64,000 bases of DNA, taken from positions 69,481,260 through 69,545,259 of the forward strand of contig CM037870.1 in the NCBI GenBank assembly GCA_021292105.1. Direction: 5' to 3'. The notes beneath the pieces were generated by a model that was given only the letters and a program-made list of their open reading frames with translations, was not told the origin of the DNA and ran no database searches. The translations under genes and the position numbers were made by a program. The stretch is from Anadara kagoshimensis (Eukaryota; Mollusca; Bivalvia; Arcoida; Arcidae). Below are positions 57,018 to 64,000 of this stretch, piece after piece (the first letter of the stretch is position 1; each line of letters starts with the position of its first letter).

Positions 57018-57766
57018 GTAAGTTCAAGTTTTTACAAACGTCTTAATCAATATATATGATCATGCTAACATGGAAGACAGGGGGTGTATAGACATAACTA
57101 TATAAGCATTAAGCATTAAATATAATTTTTTAGTGTTGATAAGTATCTATATTATGATCGGAAAAAGCAGGATCTAAGTTTTGTATTTGATTTAGGTCCA
57201 CAATATTTCATAATACCGAGATTAATGGATACGAGTTAAATAATGGTGTTTTCCTTAAATATGTTTTTCTAGTCTGTTTTCCTAATTTTGAAGTAAACAA
57301 GAATCCCTAACCTTTGATATACCACTTTAAAACCGCTCTGTGATCCGCCCGTGTGTGAATTAAAAAACTGTATATTGTTTGATGTAAGAAGTGTCGTTAG
57401 TTTAAACATTCTGAAGCAAATCACATTACTTTCTAAGTGGTTAATTATTGATCTGCCGCAGTCTGCTTTAACACTTTAACACATACTTTGATGTAGGTTT
57501 GAAACCTGATATTTACTATAAAGTGTTTTGTAGGAATGATGTGAACATAATACATCGAATCGGGACTAATTGTATATTTTGCGCGATATAACGTTTCATA
57601 CGCCACTGCGAAACTATTCAATCTTCGGAAACAATAGGTTAAAAAAGATTGATGATTGAATTGTGTATTAAATGTGTGACGAACAAATTAGAATTATTAA
57701 ATAAATCAATTAACGATAAGATTGCTAATTATATTGCCATGTATTTATTTATTTTATACTTAACAG
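57018..57766 (+). other. Gene 2 intron B2-A3, no recognised feature
   Basis: AT-rich. The open frame starting at 57649 runs unspliced into A3 and is not the likely reading. Confidence 0.45.
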
Positions 57767-58094
57767 CTGCAATGTCTAATTTTGTTGACACTACAACATC
57801 AAGAACATCATCTATAGGACCTCCTATACAAACGACATTACCAACAACAACAACCATACCTAGAACAAACTCTAAGACTTGTTATATTTGTCCAAAGAGT
57901 CAATACCATCCAATGTGTATTCGTGGGGTTGATTGTTTATCTGGATTGGATAATATTCAGAATGTTAACATGAATTGTTGTATCTTCAGAACCGAAATTT
58001 ATGCCACAATTATTCACATTGTAAAACAATCGATGATCACCGGACTATTATAGAAGACGACTTTCACTTTTTATACTTTAGACGACATAAAACG
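57767..58094 (+). CDS. Gene 2 exon A3 (Thr-rich lead plus cysteine domain A, frameshifted)
   Basis: 328-nt exon, acceptor CTTAACAG and donor GTACAT. A mucin-like lead (DTTTSRTSSIGPPIQTTLPT) is followed by CYICPKSQYHPMCIRGVDC. Near 57985 the frame must change by one base; the second frame then gives NLCHNYSHC (C-x5-C), RTIIEDDFHFLYFRRHKT up to the donor. The exon is one base short of the 329 nt expected for phase 1-0. Without a correction translation stops at the TAG near 58050. The fusion of an ST-like stretch to a domain A in one exon is unique to this copy. Confidence 0.66.
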
Positions 58095-58520
58095 GTACAT
58101 ATTAATCGAAATAGAATTTTTTGATAAATTACTATCCAAAATTAATGTCACATGAGAGTCATGAGTCAGGAGATTGGTACAGAACGGTTCAACAGAAGCA
58201 ATTTTTCTGAATCAAAGTGTGCTACATAATTCCTTAGTACCTTCAGAAATTTGCAACTGCAATATGTACTTACAAATAGCCATAAGAACTACGAACACGT
58301 CAAAACGCGTACGTTAGCATATCTACATCTAGAGGGTCACTGTGAGAGTCTAATAAAAAACCTTATTAACAATTGTGAGCGTACTAATGGGTGCTTTATA
58401 TCTTTTTCAAGTTTATCAACATATTAAGTGAAAACATATTTCACAACTTCACAGTTTAACTGTGCTTTGAGATTATGATTTAGAGATAAAATTATTTAAT
58501 TTATTTTTGACTGTTTACAG

Positions 58521-58569
58521 TGTTATGGGGTCTTTGCTGATGATATTGTTCAGAACTGCAGTGAAACAA
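58521..58569 (+). CDS. Gene 2 exon B3 (49-nt microexon, CC lost)
   Basis: 49-nt exon, phase 0-1, acceptor TTTACAG and donor GTGAGT. It encodes CYGVFADDIVQNCSET: the first Cys is kept, the second is shifted by two positions (C-x11-C) and the final Cys pair is absent. Length, phase and splice sites are conserved although the disulfide pattern is not, so it is either diverging in function or decaying. Confidence 0.65.
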
Positions 58570-58744
58570 GTGAGTATAATTTCTACATTTTAGTATCGTT
58601 CTTTATTTGTTCATGACATATGATCCATCTTTCTGCAAAAATGTATTATATGTTAAATTTTATAGCATGGTACGATTTCTCGCAGACCAGGTCAGGTAAC
58701 ACACGATGGGTTACTATACACCGTTAGTTTTCGGTTTCGTCATC

Positions 58745-58870
58745 AAGGACTTTTGTATTCCTGTAAAATTTTGAAATATTTTATAAGGAAACGGATGCAT
58801 TGCAAGCCTCGGTATATCAGGGCCATCAAAAAGTGTCATGGCTTCATCACAATATTTTTAATAAATACAT
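58745..58870 (+). mobile_element. Penelope-like element fragment
   Basis: CATTGCAAGCCTCGGTATAT and GGGCCATCAAAAAGTGTCAT match the RT-end/tail junction of the family (compare 63710-63760). Confidence 0.5.
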
Positions 58871-59424
58871 ATTATTTATATCTTATGTATTTACTGGATT
58901 ATATTAGAGTAGAGTTTTGTTTCCATGACGATATCCCGACGAGCTGCTGTCCGGCGAGTCGTGATTTGTCATTGGGACAAGATGAGACTGCAAATTCCGT
59001 ATATGCATAATATATAAATGATATTTTTATCTTACAAATTTTACAAATTTAGCAAAAAATCTAGTATTATAAATTAAAGTTAAACATAGATCTAGTATGT
59101 ACTATTTTTTCGGATGGATATCTAGAGTGTGTAACGTCACAGTATAAAACGCGGATCACGGTTGACGGGCGCCTTTTCAGTGGACGTCATTATAGAAATC
59201 AGACGTGTGATCAAGAGTTACATGTTACGGTTTTATTTTCGGATAATGATGGACATTTTGTTTAATTTATCGTAGTTTTTAACTGCATTCATTTGTCTTG
59301 ACACGACAGAATCTAGAGGAAATCCCTGATCTTTGTTGACGTTACATCCCAATCTGATGACGTCATTACTAAGAATCTTTCGCGAATCTTTAAGAAGTAT
59401 TTCGCGAACAAACGCACGTGACCT

Positions 59425-59448
59425 TGTATCAGGCATATGCCTGATACA
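59425..59448. repeat. 24-bp perfect palindrome
   Basis: Centred on GGCATATGCC with GTATCA/TGATAC arms; nearby TTGTATCAG is repeated at 59455 and 59470. Function unknown. Confidence 0.9.
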
Positions 59449-59574
59449 GAATTTTGTATCAGATACCCTTGTATCAGTTCATAAATGAATGGATTAAAAA
59501 CATAATACATATTAATTGTAAGATAAAGATTATGTCGCTGTGACCAGATATACCGCGTATATATTTGACTCACA

Positions 59575-59690
59575 TAGTTCTGTTTATTCGAACGTGGCGA
59601 ATGTAGCCAGCTTAATAGGAGATGCTTACCCTTCAAGCGCACTTGCCATCACTTCAATGGTAGAGTTCACGTGTATAACTTTCAGTTTCT
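59575..59690 (+). mobile_element. Penelope-like element 3' end, short fragment
   Basis: GTAGCCAGCTTAATAGGAGA, TGCTTACCCTTCAAGCGCAC and GAGTTCACGTGTATAAC. Confidence 0.6.
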
Positions 59691-60002
59691 AAGAACATAC
59701 TATATATATACTTGTTTTATATTTCTTTTTAAAGTTTAAATCGTTGTAAAGTCATTTTGATAACGAAAGTGGTAAATCAACATAATTCCTTCGATGGAAA
59801 CGAAGTTGATTGAAATAAATAGCAACTTATCATACGATCTGTATTAGCTCAGGAAAGAGGCATAATAGAGGGAGGTCGCTGACATATATTTTAAAAAAGA
59901 ACACTGAATGAAAAACCTTTTTGTGTCATTTATCATTTAATTTAAAAAACGACTTTTTTATTAAAATTGTGCATATTCTCCTTCGGGCATTTTCAGATTA
60001 TC

Positions 60003-60245
60003 AAAACAAACATATCCACATCAAACCAAAATAAAAAACCATTGAAACTGGCAAATAAAGTTAAACCTTCACCAGGGAAGTGAGACCGGGTGCGCCGGAA
60101 GGTTACGTACCTTCTTGTGAGCTAACTACTCCCAATATAGGAATTATCAAAATTTATAATGAAATAAATATGAAATTAATACACGTCAAATATTTATCCA
60201 GGGTAATATTGTGGATACAGCGCCGCCATACTTATAATAATATGC
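60003..60245 (-). mobile_element. Penelope-like element 3' end fragment
   Basis: CAAAACAAACATATCCACAT, CCAGGGAAGTGAGACCGGGT and CACGTCAAATATTTATCCAG, minus strand. Confidence 0.65.
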
Positions 60246-60283
60246 CATAATATTATATGATTATATACATAACTTAACAATTA

Positions 60284-60559
60284 TTGTCTTTTAATGTGGT
60301 CGATATGGGATTATACGGACCTGATCAAAGTAATAACGACCTCTGTAAATATCATTTTGGTCAGGTTCGTATAATCCCTTATCCACCGAAAGACAGTAAT
60401 TGTTTTATTATATTAGACTTCAAAATGACATTTAACAATTCAGATGTCAGTGTATTTAGCAAAATGATGCAAACTTTGGCATTACTGGAGACGTCCATCG
60501 AGTCGGTAAAGCCGGTTTTAAAAGCTCTTTTGAATAAATTCTTGCTGGTTTCTTTGTGA
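60284..60559 (+). CDS. Unrecognised 91-codon open frame
   Basis: ATG-to-stop frame in the B3-linker intron of gene 2. The product includes VRIIPYPPKDSNCFIILDFK and ALLETSIESVKPVLKALLNK, which has more ordinary amino-acid usage than other chance frames in the window. A 24-bp inverted repeat (GGGATTATACGGACCTGATC and its complement) lies at 60307-60379 within it. I do not recognise a family. It could be a relic of a captured exon or a transposon protein, or chance. Confidence 0.2.
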   Translation: MSFNVVDMGLYGPDQSNNDLCKYHFGQVRIIPYPPKDSNCFIILDFKMTFNNSDVSVFSKMMQTLALLETSIESVKPVLKALLNKFLLVSL

Positions 60560-61735
60560 CAATGGGATGTTTTGATGCCAACATTTCCTCAAATCCTGAG
60601 GATTCTATAGACGCAATTGTTTACTGTGTTTGCCGCTGACATTTTAATTTTTGTGTATTGCCTTATTGTGTCAATGACGTCAGCGCGTGCTATCTTTTGA
60701 TGTCTTTTAATCATGACGTCATAATTTACGGGAAGTCCTTTTTCTATTTTTTTTTATTTATATTTTTATTTTTGTATAGCAAACATGAAATATCATATTT
60801 CGACCTAATTGTAATAAAAATTTATAATACAATATATACAATATACAACTGTCTGCATGGTTATTCAGTACATCGGTTGTCTATCTGTATATTCAGCGAA
60901 TATTGATAATGGAGGGGATAAAAGCAAGCTAGCAGTTATATATTTTATGGCTCAGGATTCAATTGATTTATACATTTATTCTACGATTTCAAATTATTAA
61001 CACCTCAAACTATTCTATTTTTAAACTTCTAATTTGCTTGAATTTACCTATGCATACATGTATATAGTGAAAAAATTTAGAACTGTAAATATATTTCCAA
61101 AACCTATAAAAAAAATTCAAAATTTTCCCAAATTGCTTAGTCTCATTTTTCTAATGCTATATTATAGTTTAATTTTGTCCTTAAACTGTTAAAATTTAAT
61201 TACTATGATTTGATCTGGCGTTGTATATATAATTTCTAACTAGGGTAAATATAAAGTTAAAAGGTTTTAACTTTTCCGAAATGTTTTGGTTACCAAAGAT
61301 GTTTTAGGATTTATTTCAAAATTTATCCCTTATTTTCAAATAGATTTTCTAATTTCTCCGAAAGATTATAAACATGTTGACACTCCTAAAACACTTTCTA
61401 TTTTTGATTGGAAAGTGGTCCGCTAACTTTTTGTTACCATTTATAGTTGTCCGCCAACTATTTATCGACTTTTTGAGGCATTGTTATTGAATATCGCTAT
61501 ATGTATCATTATAATTGACCAATCGGAGAAAAGAAGAACCCTCAGTCATATAGTTAAATGCATTATTGAATCAAAATATCAAATAACACAAAATCCCTTT
61601 AAACATATTTACAACAGTCTTATTTTTTAACCAATGTCCAAATCTTACTAACAAATTTTATACAAGGCAGATAAGCCATAAAAATAAAAAAAATGAATTT
61701 AACATTTTATTTTTTATTTAATTCATATTGTATAG
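60560..61735 (+). other. Gene 2 intron, no recognised feature
   Basis: Very AT-rich. I see no exon with family similarity before the linker at 61736. Confidence 0.45.
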
Positions 61736-61786
61736 CGCATGGCATAGTCACCCCACAAAATATGAAGTCGACAACAGAAACGAAGG
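61736..61786 (+). CDS. Gene 2 linker exon before A4
   Basis: 51-nt exon, phase 1-1, acceptor TTGTATAG and donor GTAAGC. It encodes HGIVTPQNMKSTTETK. Junction codons are Thr with B3 and Ala with A4, giving an open reading through three exons. It corresponds to the short linker that in other copies is part of exon A2. There is no paralogue, so support rests on splice sites and phase. Confidence 0.5.
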
Positions 61787-62029
61787 GTAAGCAATTTTAG
61801 AGAATGGTATACAATTTCAAGTACAATGCATTTGCATTCTTTAATGACTTTACTGAAAATATCTGTAAAACTTAAAAAGTATTTTTGTTAGTTTATTTAA
61901 GTCAGATATATTTTGCAATTATGTCAATTTCTTACTTGAAAAGTGTTAGTCTCCAATAATAGTTTTCATAATAATAATAATATAAATTTAAATAGTTTCT
62001 GAAGTGTTTTCTTGTTTTCGTGACTCCAG

Positions 62030-62127
62030 CATTTCCGTATCTGCATTGTGTAAAGGGAGATCACTGTGTCATTAGCAGTCATTGTGTATCAAGATCAGTT
62101 ATTGTCCATAAAGGCTATTTTAAACAT
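62030..62127 (+). CDS. Gene 2 exon A4 (truncated cysteine domain A)
   Basis: 98-nt exon, phase 1-0, acceptor ACTCCAG and donor GTAAAT. It encodes FPYLHCVKGDHCVISSHC and then VSRSVIVHKGYFKH. The part from HC onward resembles the end of domain A (C-x5-C, then a V-x-V/I-V strand and Y-F-K). The N-terminal C-x2-C-P half is absent. No B exon follows before ST. Confidence 0.5.
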
Positions 62128-62739
62128 GTAAATATTGCGATTTAATTTTTTAATTTAATTTTTTGTTAAAATTTTAATTACATTTAGCACAGAAAAGAGA
62201 GAAAAGTGGGAAAAATATATTTTGTTTTAAATCTGTCTATGTGCGTGTGTACATACCATAAATTTTGCCATTTTTTCAAGAATATCAATTTGGTTAAGTA
62301 TAAATACTTCCATTAGGTGCCTCATTATATTTTGGATATATGTAAGTTGTCCAGGTGTGAATTTTTTTTATTCAATCACGCAGGTGAAAGGTAAATTTTA
62401 CCCAACATTCACTTGTAATTTGGGGCCCAAATGGTTAGCTGGAATACATATTTTCTGTCACAAATGTGATTTTTCTATATACAGACGTTAACCAAAACAT
62501 GCAATATTGACAAAAATACACTTTTTAGTTAGGTCTCTGAATAATAAATGAATATGCACTGTTAATTTTTCCAAGCAATTCTTTATTAAAATGTAATTTA
62601 CAATATCCCATGTTCAAAATAGCCTTTATGGACAGTAGTATTATATACGTAAATATAAAAAGCTTGACAAAAGCCAATGTACACAAGAATTTGAAATAAT
62701 TTTGTAAAAGAAGATTAAATATTTTTATAAAATTTACAG

Positions 62740-62901
62740 AAAATATCACTCCATTTGCTACTACAACAACAAGACCCTCGACCACGATCATCAAAAGTAC
62801 AACTCCTCCAACTACAGCAACTGCCACAGCTAAGCAAACTACACCAACTAGTCAAACGCCATCACCCAAAACAACAACAACATCTAGGACAATAATAACA
62901 A
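62740..62901 (+). CDS. Gene 2 Thr-rich mucin-like exon (ST)
   Basis: 162-nt exon, phase 1-1, acceptor ATTTACAG and donor GTACGT. It encodes a Thr/Pro/Ser run such as PFATTTTRPSTTIIKSTTPP and TPTSQTPSPKTTTTSRTIIT, with one N-x-T sequon at the start (ENIT). It occupies the position of the ST exons of genes 1 and 3, so the C1-C3 exons are expected beyond 64000. Confidence 0.7.
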
Positions 62902-62987
62902 GTACGTAAACAACATTACAAGCAATATTAATAGCATTAAATAAATACACAAAAATTTAACATTACATGCCATACCATTGTTAGTTT

Positions 62988-63130
62988 TACAGCACTAAAC
63001 GTTCGTTTCAGAATATAATTCCTCAACGGTAATGCTTTAACCAATATTGTGACACCAAATTTTTTTCAAAGGGATTGAAAAATTGCCTAAAGGATAAAAA
63101 TATATTTATTCTTTACTGCAAAAATATACT
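62988..63130 (+). mobile_element. MITE family A, left part
   Basis: ACAGCACTAAACGTTCGTTT, TATAATTCCTCAACGGTAAT and GAAAAATTGCCTAAAGGATA. Confidence 0.55.
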
Positions 63131-63194
63131 GAAGAAACAATCAAGAAAATGGAGTTTTTGATAGATAACATATTTGTTGTGTTTGTTAATATAG

Positions 63195-64000
63195 TTTTTC
63201 AGCAAACAATCGGTATACCAATGGGTAAAAACTGCACTATTGCTTGATAATTTATTCCTTTTTTCTTATGAACCAGAATTTATGCAGGACCTTGTTAAAT
63301 CTGGAGAGAAGACTGTCGCCCAATCATTCAACTCAACATACAGATATATAGATGACGTTTTGTCCCTTAACAATCCTAAATTTGGAGATTATGTCAATGC
63401 CATCTATCTTAGTGAGCTTGAAATAAAAGACACGAATGCTTCCTCAAGTTCTGCTTCATACTCAGACTTAAACCTGAATTATGGGCCCACGAGAGGCTAC
63501 ATTTGAAACTTTATGACAAACGTGATGACTTCAATTTTTCTATTGTCAACTTTCCTTTTCTTTGCAGCAATATACCTGCTTCTCCTGCTTATGGTATATT
63601 TGTTTCTAAATTAATACATTGTACGCTATTGTAGAGCTTGTTTCCACTACAGAGACTTTGTACAACAAAGCAGACTGTTTGCAAATAAATTGTTGACTCG
63701 GGGATATTGCAAGCCTAGGCTTATGAAGGCCATCAAAAAGTTTTATGGCCGTCATCACAGTATTGTTGATAAATTTGATGTCTCTGTGTCCAGGATTACC
63801 CTGGATATATTTGACGTCTCATAGTTCCATGTTCATTTTACACAATTCTGATTACACACGCAACTGGTTTAGCTTGCTAAACAGAAGGTACTTACCCTTT
63901 AGGAGCATCCGGCTTCACGTCCCCGGTGGAAGTTCACGTGTCTAGCATAACTTGCCAGTTCCAAAGTTTTTATTCTGCTTCTGGATTGTGATTCGGACAT
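63195..64000 (+). mobile_element. Penelope-like retroelement 3' fragment with RT, cut by window end
   Basis: Begins in RT motif B (QQTIGIPMGKN-type codons), then YRYIDDVLSLNNPKFGDYVN (catalytic YIDD), ASYSDLNLNY, a frameshift, YDKRDDFNFSIVNFPFLC, and the tail through GTCCAGGATTACCCTGGATA to TTGTGATTCGGACAT at the window end. It is 5'-truncated and frameshifted. Same family as 6925-8290. Confidence 0.82.

Larger units (their letters stand above)
39117..62901 (+). other. Gene 2: expanded modular secreted Cys-rich protein gene (3' end outside window)
   Basis: Locus span: start 39117-39119, A1 39280-39579, B1 51592-51640, A2 54641-54924, B2 56969-57017, A3 57767-58094, B3 58521-58569, linker 61736-61786, A4 62030-62127, ST 62740-62901. 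C exons are not reached. Phases fit except after A4, where a B exon (0-1) is expected but not found. Two extra modules compared with genes 1 and 3, the extra ones showing decay (A3 frameshift, B3 without CC, A4 truncated). The 12-kb first internal intron is mainly one minisatellite. Confidence 0.68.

Noticed and set aside
57649..57766. Start codon at 57649 as the N-terminus of a short Thr-rich protein
   Set aside because: The sequence before 57767 ends in a normal acceptor and A3 fits as an internal exon in phase with B2.
62317..62341. 25-nt candidate exon (phase 0-1) between A4 and ST of gene 2
   Set aside because: Phases and splice sites fit, but joining it to ST creates a TAA stop; only a loose resemblance to the start of a B exon.

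Overview
The window reads as nuclear DNA of a marine invertebrate, most likely a bivalve mollusc. It is very AT-rich, has many kilobase-size introns with GT-AG junctions, and carries Penelope-like retroelement 3' ends, mariner remnants, MITEs and large minisatellites. The species call is inference; no rRNA or conserved housekeeping gene is present to anchor it.

The main content is a cluster of three paralogous multi-exon genes for a secreted, cysteine-rich, modular protein that I do not recognise. Most of their exons are short and can be found only by comparing the paralogues. Gene 3 runs on the minus strand from about 11602 to below 887 and leaves the window. Gene 1 runs on the plus strand from about 15398 to a stop at 33911. 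Gene 2 runs on the plus strand from about 39117 past 62901 and also leaves the window. Genes 3 and 1 diverge head to head.

The shared plan is: signal peptide; a cysteine domain 'A' (exon of about 260-330 nt, C-x2-C near the start, C-x5-C near the end, then an N-[IV]-x-[ILV]-[IV]-E ... Y-K-Y-x-Q-Y ending); a 49-nt exon 'B' (C-x9-C-x3-C-C); a second A+B; a Ser/Thr-rich mucin-like exon 'ST'; and a C-terminal domain on three exons (C1, C2, C3). Intron phases agree throughout: first A 0-0, later A 1-0, B 0-1, ST 1-1, C1 1-0, C2 0-0. An A+B pair is therefore a symmetric 1-1 module that can be duplicated in frame. Gene 2 has used this and carries four A-type exons. Several exons are one base short of their expected frame, either from decay or from consensus errors in the assembly.

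The rest is repeats, mostly inside introns. There is a 66-bp minisatellite (17127-20285) between two inverted copies of a foldback element, and a 26-bp minisatellite (23783-25400) made of the end of exon B plus its splice donor. A 30-bp minisatellite lies at 41221-41957, and a 9.2-kb 26/28-bp minisatellite (42312-51497) has grown inside a MITE. There are two decayed mariners in opposite orientation, two MITE families with terminal inverted repeats, a SINE-like repeat, about twenty Penelope-like 3' fragments (two with reverse-transcriptase motifs), and a composite tandem element with a nuclear-receptor-like DR1 motif. The longest open frames in the window lie inside the minisatellites and are by-products of repeat units that are multiples of three or lack stops.
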